From positions 1,256,311-1,320,310 of the forward strand of contig CP073759.1 of NCBI GenBank assembly GCA_018398995.1: a DNA stretch of 64,000 nucleotides. Reading direction: 5' to 3'. The translations under genes were made by a program, and so were the position numbers. Below, one piece after another: positions 30,115 through 39,432 of the stretch. The stretch is from Methylophilaceae bacterium. GTDB lineage: Bacteria > Pseudomonadota > Gammaproteobacteria > Burkholderiales > Methylophilaceae. The notes under the pieces were generated by a model. It was not told the origin of the DNA, did no database searches, and saw nothing but the letters and a program-made list of their open reading frames with translations. Within the stretch, counting starts at the first letter, position 1. Each line of letters opens with the position of its first letter.

Positions 30115-31020
30115 ATGGCGATTCCAGATTATCAAACTTTGATGTTGCCTCTTCTTAATCTTATTAAAGATGGTCAGGAATATCATTTTAGCCCGCTCGT
30201 TTCAGTTTTATCTGAGAGCTTTAAGTTGTCGCCGGAAGAGCAAAAGCAGCTGTTGCCAAGCGGGCAAATGACAACAATAAAAAGCCGAGCTGGATGGGCA
30301 AGAACGTATTTAAAAAAAGCAGGATTGTTGGAGCAACCTAAAAGAGGTTTTTTAAAGATTACACCTAGAGGATTGGATGTAATCAGATCTAACCCAACAC
30401 GAATTGATTCAAAGTTCTTAGAGCAATTTCCTGAGTTTATTGAGTTTAGAGATGCAGGGAAAAATGAATCCAACCAAAATGTTTTCTCGAATAATTTGGA
30501 ATCCACGCCAGAAGAAAGTATTGAGAGTGGCATTGCTAAGATTAATACTCAACTATCAGCAGATATCATTTCCGAAATTAAATCTTGTTCGCCAGCTTTT
30601 TTTGAAAAGTTAGTTGTTGAGCTGTTGTTGGCGATGGGATATGGAGGCTCAAGAGCTGAGGCTGGCAGAGCAACACAATTAAGTGCAGATGGCGGAATAG
30701 ATGGCATTATTGATGAAGATAAACTTGGCCTTGATTCAATTTATATTCAAGCAAAGCGTTGGGAGGGAAGTGTAGGTAGCCCTGAAATACAAAAATTTGT
30801 AGGTGCGTTACAAGGTAATCGAGCGCATAAAGGGGTGTTTATTACAACCTCTGACTTTACAAAAGCTGCAAAAGATTATGTCAAGAATATACAAAATAAA
30901 GTGGTATTAATTGACGGATTCACACTTGCAAAGCTCATGATAGAAAACGATGTTGGTGTTTCCACCGTTTCAACCTATAAAGTGAAAAAGATAGATTCTG
31001 ATTATTTTGTTGATGAGTAA
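30115..31020 (+). CDS. mrr: Mrr-type restriction endonuclease (type IV)
   Basis: Mrr enzymes cut methylated foreign DNA. The 301-residue protein has the winged-helix Mrr N-terminal domain (about 1-95, ending WARTYLKKAGLLEQPKRGF) and the C-terminal catalytic domain with GGIDGIID and YIQAKRW, the D...QxK form of the PD-(D/E)xK site. AGGACT lies before the ATG. It sits between aspS and apt, and its TAA overlaps the apt ATG. Location and function suggest an acquired defence gene, though composition is not obviously foreign. Confidence 0.88.
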   Translation: MAIPDYQTLMLPLLNLIKDGQEYHFSPLVSVLSESFKLSPEEQKQLLPSGQMTTIKSRAGWARTYLKKAGLLEQPKRGFLKITPRGLDVIRSNPTRIDSKFLEQFPEFIEFRDAGKNESNQNVFSNNLESTPEESIESGIAKINTQLSADIISEIKSCSPAFFEKLVVELLLAMGYGGSRAEAGRATQLSADGGIDGIIDEDKLGLDSIYIQAKRWEGSVGSPEIQKFVGALQGNRAHKGVFITTSDFTKAAKDYVKNIQNKVVLIDGFTLAKLMIENDVGVSTVSTYKVKKIDSDYFVDE

Positions 31021-31547
31021 TGATTCTAAAATCGCTTATTCGCACCATCCCCAATTACCCAAAACTAGGTATCCAATTCCGCGATATCACTACTTTACTC
31101 GCTGACCAAAAAGGTTTTCAGCAAGTCATTAATGATTTTTATATCCGTTATAAAGACCAACAAATCGACAAAATAGTTGGTATTGAGGCGCGTGGTTTTA
31201 TTATTGGGGCGGCGTTGGCTTATAAGCTGGGTGTGGGGTTTGTGCCAGTGCGTAAAGCGGGTAAGTTGCCAGCGGAAACGATGGGGCATGATTATGTGTT
31301 GGAATATGGCGCTGACCGCGTTGAAATTCATGCTGATGCGATTGCGCAAGGCGAGCGTATTTTACTGGTGGATGATTTGATTGCAACAGGCGGAACAGCG
31401 GAGGCGGCTGCTATGCTGATTCAGAAGCTGGGTGGTGAGGTCGTTGAATGCGCTTTTGTGATTGATTTGCCTGATTTAGGTGGTGTGAAACGCTTGCAAG
31501 AATTGGGTCTATCATCGTTTGCATTGTGTGCGTTTGAAGGCGAATAA
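31020..31547 (+). CDS. apt: Adenine phosphoribosyltransferase
   Basis: Apt converts adenine and PRPP to AMP in purine salvage. The PRPP loop is ILLVDDLIATGGTAEAA; IEARGFIIGAALAY and FVPVRKAGKLPAET are also family signatures. It has 175 residues. The start overlaps the mrr stop (TAATG), so it now depends on mrr for translational coupling or uses an internal ribosome site. It ends normally. Confidence 0.96.
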   Translation: MILKSLIRTIPNYPKLGIQFRDITTLLADQKGFQQVINDFYIRYKDQQIDKIVGIEARGFIIGAALAYKLGVGFVPVRKAGKLPAETMGHDYVLEYGADRVEIHADAIAQGERILLVDDLIATGGTAEAAAMLIQKLGGEVVECAFVIDLPDLGGVKRLQELGLSSFALCAFEGE

Positions 31548-31606
31548 GCCATGCGCTACAATGTGTAAGTCTTTAAATATTTGAGTCTGTCAGAAAGAAA
31601 GTTGTT

Positions 31607-32038
31607 ATGCCATTAACCGAAATCAATCATGTTAATTTCCGTACTGATCGTGAAACCATGCATTTGTTACGTGATTTTTATTGCGATATTTTAGGCTTAA
31701 CTGTCGGTAAACGGGTTGCTAGCACTTCTTATGGATATTGGTTATATATTGGTAATAATGATGTGGTGCATTTGGCAGAATATAAAACGCCAGAACCGCC
31801 GCAATTGCATGTGCATGGCACCTATGATCATGTCTCGTTCACTTGTACCGATATGCCATCTATTGAGGCGAACCTCAATGCACACAATATTCCGTATACA
31901 ACAAGAACCCTGGCAAGTGGCGTACGTCAAATTAATTTAAAAGATCCTGCCGGCAATGGTGTTGAGCTCAATTTTGAAGAGTTTGGCGATCCTGACTATG
32001 AAATGCGACCTTCAGGTGAGCCTAGCAAAATGGTTTAG
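31607..32038 (+). CDS. VOC superfamily (glyoxalase-like) protein
   Basis: A 143-residue vicinal-oxygen-chelate fold: paired beta-alpha-beta-beta-beta units start INHVNFRT and HVSFTCTD, and the tail GVRQINLKDPAGNGVELNF carries the usual metal-ligand Glu. Potential ligands are His, Glu and His in equivalent strand positions. The substrate is not evident; neighbours do not help. It is probably monocistronic, followed by a 190-base gap before the SoxYZ-like gene. Confidence 0.82.
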   Translation: MPLTEINHVNFRTDRETMHLLRDFYCDILGLTVGKRVASTSYGYWLYIGNNDVVHLAEYKTPEPPQLHVHGTYDHVSFTCTDMPSIEANLNAHNIPYTTRTLASGVRQINLKDPAGNGVELNFEEFGDPDYEMRPSGEPSKMV

Positions 32039-32228
32039 GTATTTGTTCGTTTTTTTGTTATGCAATGACTCAGTATGAATGTGATGCTGGTCACAGATTT
32101 TTATTAGAAAAAAACTAAAATAGGAGCTAGTAGTCTTAATATTAGTTAAGCCGTTCATTTATCGCAGATAAGGCGATTAAAAATAGCGATACCTAAAATA
32201 ATGATGATAGCGTTGAGTGGGGTGAGTC

Positions 32229-33038
32229 ATGAAGGTGAGTAATCAATTAAATGTTTTTTGGATATTAGCTGCGATGCTATTAATCATCAGTGTGTCCGCT
32301 TATGCAGAGGCTGACCCTAAGCTTTGGCCTATAATGAAAGAAGCTTTTTTTGAACAAAGGCCAATGCAAGAAGTTGAATTTATGAAAATTGAAGCACCTA
32401 AACGTGCTGAAAGTGGCGCGCAAGTGCCAGTTTCCTATTCGATTGATACTGCTGCAGCAAAAGTAGCTGGTGCTAAAATCGTTAAACTGTATGCATTTGT
32501 AGATGCCAATCCAATTCCATTGACTGCGACTTATCATCTAACCGATGCATTGGGCGACTTTCATTTATCAACCCGTATTCGATTTGAAACAGATGCATTT
32601 GTCCGTTTAGTGGGTGAAGATGCTAACGGGAAACTCTATTTAGCATCCCGCCCCATTCGTGCTGCAGGGGGTTGTGGCGGTATGGTGTCTAATGATGAGG
32701 AAGCGGTAAGAGCGGCGGCGGGCAAAATCAGAATGAAGGTAGAAGCGCCGGAGAAATTTGGAACGACAACCTCTGCCAAGGTGAATATTAAACATATCAT
32801 GCGTACGGGTTTGCAACGCGATTTAGCATCGCAGGGGTTTTTGCCTGCTTTTTATATCAATAAAGCAAGCTTTACTTATAATGGTAAGCCTGTGATGACC
32901 ATTGATGTGAATGTTGGTACAGCAGAAGATCCTTACTTTCAATTTAACTTTGTACCCGAAAAACCAGGCACATTTGAATTGGTGGCAACAGATAATGAAG
33001 GTAAAACATTTAAACAAGCAGTCGAAGTCAAAAGCTAG
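32229..33038 (+). CDS. Quinoprotein dehydrogenase-associated SoxYZ-like carrier
   Basis: The 269-residue protein has an N-terminal signal peptide ending SAYA (about 26), a SoxY-like domain with the swinging-arm-like GGCGG motif (Cys149) and a SoxZ-like Ig domain at the C-terminus. In SoxYZ the Cys near the chain end carries sulfur intermediates; in this fused family it is internal, and the role is unproven. Members are found with PQQ-dependent alcohol dehydrogenases in methylotrophs, which fits the xoxF and pqqA in this window. It has its own terminator. Confidence 0.8.
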   Translation: MKVSNQLNVFWILAAMLLIISVSAYAEADPKLWPIMKEAFFEQRPMQEVEFMKIEAPKRAESGAQVPVSYSIDTAAAKVAGAKIVKLYAFVDANPIPLTATYHLTDALGDFHLSTRIRFETDAFVRLVGEDANGKLYLASRPIRAAGGCGGMVSNDEEAVRAAAGKIRMKVEAPEKFGTTTSAKVNIKHIMRTGLQRDLASQGFLPAFYINKASFTYNGKPVMTIDVNVGTAEDPYFQFNFVPEKPGTFELVATDNEGKTFKQAVEVKS

Positions 33039-33054
33039 CCATTAACGCATTTTT

Positions 33055-33079
33055 AAAAGGCCTCAATGAGGCCTTTTTT
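33055..33079 (+). terminator. Intrinsic terminator of the SoxYZ-like gene
   Basis: AAAAGGCCTC and GAGGCCTTTT pair around an AAT loop and end in a T-run, 17 bases after the stop. Confidence 0.9.
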
Positions 33080-33157
33080 ATTGCTTATCCGTTTGATGTT
33101 AAAATAAATACAAGCACCTAAGAGGATATGCCTCAAGATAAAAGTGGAGAATGTGTC

Positions 33158-33577
33158 ATGAAAAGTTATAAAAAAGAGCTGTGGTTTAACATTCCAGCGC
33201 GTATGGATTTTCAGAATATTACTGGTCAAGTCGGAGAGTGTTTGCGTGAGAGCGGGATTCAAGAAGGCTTGTGCCTTGTGAATGCCATGCATATTTCAGC
33301 CAGTGTTTTTATTAATGACGACGAGCGCGGTTTACATCATGATTATAAAGTATGGTTAGAGGCGCTAGTCCCGCATGAGCCACTAGGACATTATCGCCAT
33401 AATGATACGGGCGAAGATAATGCAGATGCACATATCAAACGCCAAGTGATGGGGCGCGAAGTGGTGGTGGCGGTGACGGAAGGCGAGTTGGATTTTGGTC
33501 CTTGGGAGCAGATTTTTTATGGTGAGTTTGATGGACGACGCAACAAGCGTGTGCTGGTAAAAATTATTGGTGAATAA
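33158..33577 (+). CDS. YjbQ family protein (secondary thiamine-phosphate synthase fold)
   Basis: The 139-residue protein has the conserved core [17 protein letters not shown], followed by the HH and HIKRQVMG segments and the ending [15 protein letters not shown]. YjbQ proteins show weak thiamine-phosphate synthase activity in vitro; the physiological role is open. ATG 33158 is preceded by GGAGA; the upstream ATG (33128) lacks one. It converges with the pqqA gene on a shared terminator. Confidence 0.88.
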   Translation: MKSYKKELWFNIPARMDFQNITGQVGECLRESGIQEGLCLVNAMHISASVFINDDERGLHHDYKVWLEALVPHEPLGHYRHNDTGEDNADAHIKRQVMGREVVVAVTEGELDFGPWEQIFYGEFDGRRNKRVLVKIIGE

Positions 33578-33596
33578 GTCAGTTGATTCAGGGCAT

Positions 33597-33624
33597 AAAA
33601 AAAGGGAGCAATTGCTCCCTTTTT
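33597..33624. terminator. Bidirectional terminator shared by yjbQ and pqqA
   Basis: GGGAGCAATTGCTCCC is a perfect 16-base palindrome flanked by seven A residues on the left and five T residues on the right, so it terminates from both directions. Confidence 0.92.
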
Positions 33625-33634
33625 GAATATAAGC

Positions 33635-33706
33635 TTATTTATTCATTACGTACATTGTTACTTCAAAGCCAAAACGCATTTCAGTAGCTGCTGGTGTTGT
33701 CCACAT
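33635..33706 (-). CDS. pqqA: Coenzyme PQQ precursor peptide PqqA, free-standing
   Basis: PqqA is the ribosomal peptide whose Glu and Tyr are joined by PqqE and processed into pyrroloquinoline quinone. This 23-codon frame starts MWTTPAATEMRFG and has the E-V-T-M-Y core (Glu15, Tyr19), ending with Lys23. AGGAGA lies six bases before the ATG. It is followed by a terminator and not by pqqBCDE, so the modifying enzymes must be encoded elsewhere. It is too short for ordinary gene callers and may be missed. Identity is secure from the conserved core. Confidence 0.93.
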   Translation of the reverse strand: MWTTPAATEMRFGFEVTMYVMNK

Positions 33707-33814
33707 AATAATCTCCTAAATTAAAATTAAGCGGCAATGCATTGCATCACCGTGAAGCTATTATGTCGAAACGAGAGAAGCCAAGATAGATAACATTCAT
33801 GATTGCGACTTCAC

Positions 33815-33843
33815 CAAAATCATGAACGCGCCTCATGATTTTG
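33815..33843. promoter_or_regulatory. 11-bp palindrome upstream of pqqA, candidate operator
   Basis: CAAAATCATGA (33815-33825) and TCATGATTTTG (33833-33843) are perfect complements with a seven-base spacer, and a third TCATGATT lies at 33798. The sites stand about 110 bases upstream of the pqqA ATG, between it and the CBS gene on the same strand. No gene is seen in 33707-33895 besides this element. Confidence 0.6.
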
Positions 33844-33895
33844 AGCGCCCAATCTAATTAACCATGAATATTAATTAACTAACTACTCATATCCA

Positions 33896-34327
33896 TTAAC
33901 TGCGGATATAACTTTCCAATTGTTGGATCAGCTCTTCTTGATATTCGATCGTGGCTTTTACCAAATCACCAATCGATAGCATGCCTATCATTTCATCGTC
34001 TTCCATCACAGGTAAATGGCGCACCCGCTTGTTGGTCATGGTGTTCATTGCGCTAGCAACAAAATCACTGGCCTGACCATAAATCAGTTTGCTCGTCATC
34101 ACCGCGCTCACTGTTGTTGTTTTGGATGCTTTGTTTTTTAATGCCACTTCACGCGCATAATCGCGTTCTGAAAAAATACCAACAAGTGTATTGTTTTCCA
34201 TGACAGCCAGTGCGCCGATACCCTTGTCTGCCATAAGACCTAAGGCCTCAAACACAGTTTTGTCTGGTGCAATACTGATAACGTCTTGATGTTGTTTTTC
34301 TTTGAGTATTTGTTTTAATGTTTTCAT
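33896..34327 (-). CDS. CBS-domain pair protein
   Basis: A 143-residue stand-alone pair of CBS domains: VISIAPDKTVFEALGLMADKG and MNTMTNKRVRHLPVMEDDEMIG. Such modules bind adenine nucleotides and regulate partners. GGGAG stands before the ATG. It is divergent from the EamA transporter and lies upstream of pqqA on the same strand, separated by 190 bases that contain a palindrome. The partner is unknown. Confidence 0.88.
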   Translation of the reverse strand: MKTLKQILKEKQHQDVISIAPDKTVFEALGLMADKGIGALAVMENNTLVGIFSERDYAREVALKNKASKTTTVSAVMTSKLIYGQASDFVASAMNTMTNKRVRHLPVMEDDEMIGMLSIGDLVKATIEYQEELIQQLESYIRS

Positions 34328-34398
34328 GTTTTTTCTCCCTCTCGCAATGAGATAAAAATATACACCTTATAATGCACTCTGCAAATAATTAAGTATGG

Positions 34399-35313
34399 AT
34401 GATGAATAATACACAAGTCATTAAAGCATTTTTAGCATTACTGATACTCGCATTATTGTGGGGGTATAACTGGGTGGTGATGAAAACTGCTTTGCAGTTT
34501 TCTGGCGTGTTTCAATTTATTGCGCTACGAACAGCCATTGGTGCCGCCTGCTTATTCATGTTGATTGCCATCATGCGCAAGCCCTTAAAGATTCAATGTT
34601 GGCCTACACTGCTGTTACTTGGTTTATTGCAAACCAGTGGGTTTACAGGCTTGCTCATGTGGGCGCTTGTAGAAGGCGGCGCAGGCAAAACGGCAGTATT
34701 AACGTATACCATGCCTTTTTGGGTCATGCTATTGGCTTGGCCGCTGTTAGGAGAAAAGTTGCAAGGCATACAATGGCTAGCAGCCATTTTGGCGGCAATG
34801 GGTATTGTGTTTATCCTCGACCCACTTCATTTGGGTGCCGATCAGTTCAGTATGTTGCTTGCTGTTCTGTCAGGTGTTTGCTGGGCATTGGCCGTTATTG
34901 TTGCCAAAAAACTGCATCAAAAAGCACCCGAACTTGATTTATTGACACTCACAGCTTGGCAAATGCTATTTGGTAGTGTGCCAATTTTAATTGCTGCGTG
35001 TTTAATGCCGGCGCCTGCTATTCACTGGACGCCCTATTTTATTGGTGCAGTTATCTATAACGCTGTTTTTTGTAATGCGCTGGCTTGGCTGTTGTGGCTG
35101 TATGCGCTCCAACGTTTGCAAGCTGGTGTAGCTAGTATGACCAGTATGTTGGCGCCTGTTGTTGGCGTGATGGCGGCATGGATACAATTGAATGAAGTAC
35201 CAAATAAGGCTGAATTATGGGGAATGTTGCTGATTGGGATGGCATTAATCTTAATTTCATATTTTAGTATTAATCAACAACGACCTATTGACCCCACAAT
35301 GGCGCAAGATTAG
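34399..35313 (+). CDS. EamA/DMT family transporter
   Basis: The 304-residue protein has ten predicted membrane helices in two repeated EamA halves; the family pattern is seen in LLALLWGYNWVVMKTAL and in GVCWALAVIVAKKL. Relatives export amino acids and metabolites; the substrate cannot be told. It is followed 63 bases later by yebC, possibly read from the same transcript. Confidence 0.85.
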   Translation: MMNNTQVIKAFLALLILALLWGYNWVVMKTALQFSGVFQFIALRTAIGAACLFMLIAIMRKPLKIQCWPTLLLLGLLQTSGFTGLLMWALVEGGAGKTAVLTYTMPFWVMLLAWPLLGEKLQGIQWLAAILAAMGIVFILDPLHLGADQFSMLLAVLSGVCWALAVIVAKKLHQKAPELDLLTLTAWQMLFGSVPILIAACLMPAPAIHWTPYFIGAVIYNAVFCNALAWLLWLYALQRLQAGVASMTSMLAPVVGVMAAWIQLNEVPNKAELWGMLLIGMALILISYFSINQQRPIDPTMAQD

Positions 35314-35376
35314 TTAAGCAAAATAGCGAACATGATAGAATTTAGTTTTTTAAAAAAATGGGTAAGGTTAAGCATT

Positions 35377-36105
35377 ATGGCTGGTCATAGTAAATGGGCA
35401 AATATACAACACCGCAAAGGACGTCAAGATGCGAAGCGCGGTAAGATTTTTACCAAATTAATTAAGGAAATTACCGTTGCAGCTCGTTTGAGTGGCGGCG
35501 ATCCTGATATGAATCCTCGCTTGCGGGCAGCGATTATTGCGGCTAAAGATGAGAATATGCCATCTGACAATATTACGCGTGCAATTAAAAAAGGCACTGG
35601 TGAGTTAGAAGGCGTTAATTATGAGGAAATCCGCTACGAAGGTTATGGTATTAATGGCGCTGCCATTATTATTGATTGTATGACGGATAACAAGCAACGT
35701 GCGGTAGCCGATGTGCGTCATGCGCTAACAAAAAATGGCGGCAATCTTGGCACTGATGGCTCTGTTGCTTTTATGTTTGATCATTGTGGACAACTGGTTT
35801 TTGAGCCTGGGGCCGATGAAGATGCCATTATGGAGATTGCCCTAGAGGCAGGTGCCGACGATATTATTAACAATGATGATGGCAGTATTGAAGTGATTAC
35901 AACGCCGACAAGCTTTATGACAGTGAAAGAAGCATTGCAAGCCGCTGGGCACATTGCAGCAATGGCGGAAGTGACCATGAAGCCACAAACAGAAGTGATA
36001 TTAACGGGTGAAGAAGGTGCAAAAATGCAGAAAATTCTTGATACGCTAGAAGATTTAGATGATGTACAAGAAGTCTATACATCTGCAGTGATTGAAGATG
36101 ATTAA
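35377..36105 (+). CDS. YebC/PmpR family protein
   Basis: The 242-residue protein starts [20 protein letters not shown], the universal YebC beginning, and has the three-domain form ([18 protein letters not shown] in the middle). Members are described as transcriptional regulators and as ribosome-associated factors relieving stalling at proline stretches. The ATG at 35377 is used because upstream codons are not conserved. The order yebC-ruvC-ruvA-ruvB is widely conserved. Confidence 0.95.
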   Translation: MAGHSKWANIQHRKGRQDAKRGKIFTKLIKEITVAARLSGGDPDMNPRLRAAIIAAKDENMPSDNITRAIKKGTGELEGVNYEEIRYEGYGINGAAIIIDCMTDNKQRAVADVRHALTKNGGNLGTDGSVAFMFDHCGQLVFEPGADEDAIMEIALEAGADDIINNDDGSIEVITTPTSFMTVKEALQAAGHIAAMAEVTMKPQTEVILTGEEGAKMQKILDTLEDLDDVQEVYTSAVIEDD

Positions 36106-36147
36106 TCAGTGGCTAGATTTGATAGGCCTGCTGGAACGTAGTCAGCC

Positions 36148-36696
36148 GTGACCAATTTAAGAATTCTTGGGATTGATCCAGGCCTGCGTCTCACGGGTTT
36201 TGGGGTGATTGAGAAAGTTGGCGAAAAAATTCAATATGTCGCTAGCGGAACGATTAAAACAGCGAGTGGTAAAAAAACAGATAGAGAAGAGTTGCCTGCA
36301 AGATTAAAAATCATTTTAGAGGGCTTGTTTGAGGTGATTGATACCTATCAACCAACTCAGGTGGCGATTGAGAAAGTGTTTGTGAATGTGAATCCACAAT
36401 CGACCCTTTTATTGGGTCAGGCGCGTGGTGCGGCAATCAGTGCCGCGGTCATTCGCGAGTTAGAAGTGGCTGAATATACGGCATTACAGGTCAAGCAATC
36501 TGTGGTTGGGAATGGCCATGCAAAAAAAGAGCAAGTGCAAGAGATGGTAAAGCGTTTATTATCCTTGCCTGCTACACCAAGTGAAGATTCTGCCGATGCA
36601 CTAGCGTGCGCTATTTGCCATGTGCATGGTGGGCAAGGATTAGGGCAGTTATCAACAAAAGGTTTTCGGGTCAAGAATGGCCGATTAATTGGTTAG
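36148..36696 (+). CDS. ruvC: Crossover junction endodeoxyribonuclease RuvC
   Basis: RuvC resolves Holliday junctions as a dimer. [12 protein letters not shown] contains the first catalytic Asp (about 10); the glutamate in AIEKVF and the C-terminal [14 protein letters not shown] supply the other acidic ligands. It has 182 residues and a GTG start. It is the first gene of ruvC-ruvA-(GGDEF/EAL)-ruvB. Confidence 0.96.
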   Translation: MTNLRILGIDPGLRLTGFGVIEKVGEKIQYVASGTIKTASGKKTDREELPARLKIILEGLFEVIDTYQPTQVAIEKVFVNVNPQSTLLLGQARGAAISAAVIRELEVAEYTALQVKQSVVGNGHAKKEQVQEMVKRLLSLPATPSEDSADALACAICHVHGGQGLGQLSTKGFRVKNGRLIG

Positions 36697-36716
36697 TTTA
36701 ATATTAGGATGAAAAA

Positions 36717-37289
36717 ATGATTGCTCGCCTTGATGGCAAATTGTTAGAAAAAACACCCCCTTTGATTGTGATTGATTGCGCTGGTGTTGGCTATGAGGTT
36801 GAAGTGCCAATGAGTACCTTTTATGGTCTGCCGGAAGTGGGGTCGCCATTGATGTTGCTTATTCATATGGTGGTGAGAGAAGATGCCCAATTGCTTTATG
36901 GATTTGGCACTGCGCAAGAAAAAAACACGTTCAGACAGCTATTAAAAGTGAATGGCATTGGTGCGAAATCTGCTCTTGCTATTCTGAGTGGCGTTTCTAT
37001 TGACGATTTGGTGGCAGCAGTTAGTAGCCAAGATATTGCGTTATTAACGCGCATTCCAGGTGTGGGCAAAAAAACAGCAGAACGTTTATTGTTGGAGCTC
37101 AAAGATAAATTTGAGGCGACTGGTTTACATGCCGCAGTAGGACAAAAGACAGCCGCGCAGGATGTATTAAATGCCTTGCTGGCATTAGGATATAACGAAC
37201 GTGAGGCGATGGCTGCTGTTAAATTATTAGACAAAGATAGTTCAGTTTCAGCAGGTATCAAGCAAGCACTAAAAGCGTTGTCAACATAA
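36717..37289 (+). CDS. ruvA: Holliday junction DNA helicase subunit RuvA
   Basis: RuvA binds the four-way junction and loads RuvB. The OB fold ([16 protein letters not shown]), the two helix-hairpin-helix motifs ([17 protein letters not shown] and [17 protein letters not shown]) and the small RuvB-binding C-terminal domain are all present in 190 residues. The next gene starts on the base after its stop, and it is not ruvB. Confidence 0.97.
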   Translation: MIARLDGKLLEKTPPLIVIDCAGVGYEVEVPMSTFYGLPEVGSPLMLLIHMVVREDAQLLYGFGTAQEKNTFRQLLKVNGIGAKSALAILSGVSIDDLVAAVSSQDIALLTRIPGVGKKTAERLLLELKDKFEATGLHAAVGQKTAAQDVLNALLALGYNEREAMAAVKLLDKDSSVSAGIKQALKALST

Positions 37290-39350
37290 ATGAAAAATTT
37301 GGGGATTAAATCAAGAGTTGTTTTATTAGGGACTTTGCCGGCTATACTTTTCTCTATCATGTTGGCGGGTAATGCAATAGCAACGGTTTTTAAAACCTTA
37401 GACAGCGCCCATCATGAACGCGGACGTATGATTGCCGCACAGTTGGCACCAGCGGCAGAAAATGACCTGATTTTGGAAGATACACAACGCTTGCAAACAT
37501 TGACGCAGCAGTTGCTTTCTATTCAGCAAGCGTTACGCGCGGTGATTATTGCAGACCCAAATGGCAATGTGCTGGCAAGTAGTGGACTATCGATTGATGA
37601 GGCTCTGCTTCAGCAAATGGCGACTAATCGTTTAGAAACATTGAGCAAAGCAGAGAGTGTGATTTTTTCATCACCGATTAGGATGCGAGATGAAAAAGAA
37701 GATGTCCTGATAGGTTATGTGTATGTTGAATTAAGTAAAGCCAAATTGCATGCGCTGGAAAACGAATTATTTCAAAATATGGTGTTGGTTGGACTACTTG
37801 GCTTACTCTTTAGTGCTTTGGTTGCTTGGTTTATTGGCCGACACATTACTAAACCAATCCAAGATATCGCTATTGCAATAGATAAGATTGGTAATGGCGA
37901 TTTCTCGCATGTGATTGTTGAAGACTCCAGTGGCGAGTTGAAAATATTGCAAGCAGGCTTTAATGCCATGTCGCAGCGACTTAAAAACGCTTATGCTTAT
38001 ATGCAAGAAAGAGTTGATGAAGTGACAGCACAACTGCGATATCAAACGCAGCATGATGATTTAACTGGCTTGATTAATCGACGTGAGTTTGAAGCAAGGT
38101 TATCAACCTGTTTGCTGGAAGTAAGTCGACTAGAGAGGCAGCATGTTTGTTGCTATCTCGATTTAGATCAATTTAAACTGGTTAACGATACCTGTGGTCA
38201 TATTGCAGGCGATACGTTGCTTAAACAAATTGGCGGATTATTTCAAAGTCAGCTGAGTCAAAGCGATACGTTAGCGCGGTTGGATGGTGATGAATTTGGC
38301 TTGTTGTTGAGAGATAAAAGCGTAAAAGACGCAAATATTATTATTGCTCAACTATTTAAGTTGGTTAAAGATTACCGCTTTATCTATCAAGAGCGCACTT
38401 TTAATATTGGTGTTAGTGTTGGTATTGTCATGATTGATGCCAGCTTTGCTACTGCAAGCGATGTGATGCATGCTGCAGATGCCGCATGTGTTGGCGCCAA
38501 AAACGCTGGGCGCAATCAAAGCTTTTTATACAACCATGGCGATAGCGCCAACTTGCAGCGCCATCATGCTGTACATGCCATATCTGGTATTACCGATAAG
38601 ATTAATGACGATAGCTTTGTGCTGTATTGTCAGCCCATTGTGCCGCTTTCTTTAGATGAGCCAGATCAACAACATTATGAAGTCTTGATTCGACAAATTG
38701 GTGCGAAAGGTGAAATTACTTTGCCCAAGACGTTTATATCATCTGCAGAGCACTATAACCTGATGCCAAATGTCGATCGATGGGTGATTAAGCAAACCTT
38801 CTCTGCTTGCAGAAAATTGCTTGATGCGCACTCGAGTAAAGTGAACTACCTACTTTCAATTAATTTGTCTGGTAAATCGTTAAGCGATAGTCATTTTTTG
38901 AACTATATTCAAGAGCAATTTGCTATTTATGCTATTCCGCCTAAAGCCATTTGCTTTGAAATTACAGAAACTGCAGCGATTGTGAATCATATGCAAACAG
39001 TGCAGTTAATCGCAACATTGAAAAAATTAGGTTGCAAATTTGCTTTAGACGATTTTGGTAGTGGTATGTCTTCTTTTACCTATTTGAAAAAATTTACCGT
39101 CGACTATTTAAAAATTGATGGTTCTTTTGTAAAAGAGATGCACCTTAATGCGATTGATTATGCAACGGTGCAGTCTATCCATGCAGTAGCGCAAGCATTA
39201 GGCATGAAGACCGTTGCTGAATATGTGGAAAATGACGCTATTTTGCATCAGTTGAGAGCAATTGGCGTGGCTTATGGACAAGGCAACCGTTTAGGCAAGC
39301 CTGTTGAGTTGAAACATTTGATAGAAAGTCTTTCTAAGGTAGAATCGTAA
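37290..39350 (+). CDS. Membrane-bound HAMP-GGDEF-EAL protein
   Basis: The 686-residue protein has two membrane helices (about 9-29 and 155-178) enclosing a periplasmic sensor of about 125 residues, a HAMP segment, a GGDEF domain (about 250-410) and an EAL domain (about 430-670). The GGDEF site reads DGDEF, a degenerate form. The EAL motif is EVL, and the acids and Asn in NLSG, ITET, LDDFGSG, LKIDG and AEYVE are kept, so it is more likely a cyclic-di-GMP phosphodiesterase. It sits between ruvA and ruvB. Confidence 0.9.
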   Translation: MKNLGIKSRVVLLGTLPAILFSIMLAGNAIATVFKTLDSAHHERGRMIAAQLAPAAENDLILEDTQRLQTLTQQLLSIQQALRAVIIADPNGNVLASSGLSIDEALLQQMATNRLETLSKAESVIFSSPIRMRDEKEDVLIGYVYVELSKAKLHALENELFQNMVLVGLLGLLFSALVAWFIGRHITKPIQDIAIAIDKIGNGDFSHVIVEDSSGELKILQAGFNAMSQRLKNAYAYMQERVDEVTAQLRYQTQHDDLTGLINRREFEARLSTCLLEVSRLERQHVCCYLDLDQFKLVNDTCGHIAGDTLLKQIGGLFQSQLSQSDTLARLDGDEFGLLLRDKSVKDANIIIAQLFKLVKDYRFIYQERTFNIGVSVGIVMIDASFATASDVMHAADAACVGAKNAGRNQSFLYNHGDSANLQRHHAVHAISGITDKINDDSFVLYCQPIVPLSLDEPDQQHYEVLIRQIGAKGEITLPKTFISSAEHYNLMPNVDRWVIKQTFSACRKLLDAHSSKVNYLLSINLSGKSLSDSHFLNYIQEQFAIYAIPPKAICFEITETAAIVNHMQTVQLIATLKKLGCKFALDDFGSGMSSFTYLKKFTVDYLKIDGSFVKEMHLNAIDYATVQSIHAVAQALGMKTVAEYVENDAILHQLRAIGVAYGQGNRLGKPVELKHLIESLSKVES

Positions 39351-39432
39351 CTTTTAAGCACTGAACATTAAGTAATGTGCTCGCTATAAAGTAGGCAAAG
39401 TTCACACCACAGGCCAAGATAATTGAGATTCC

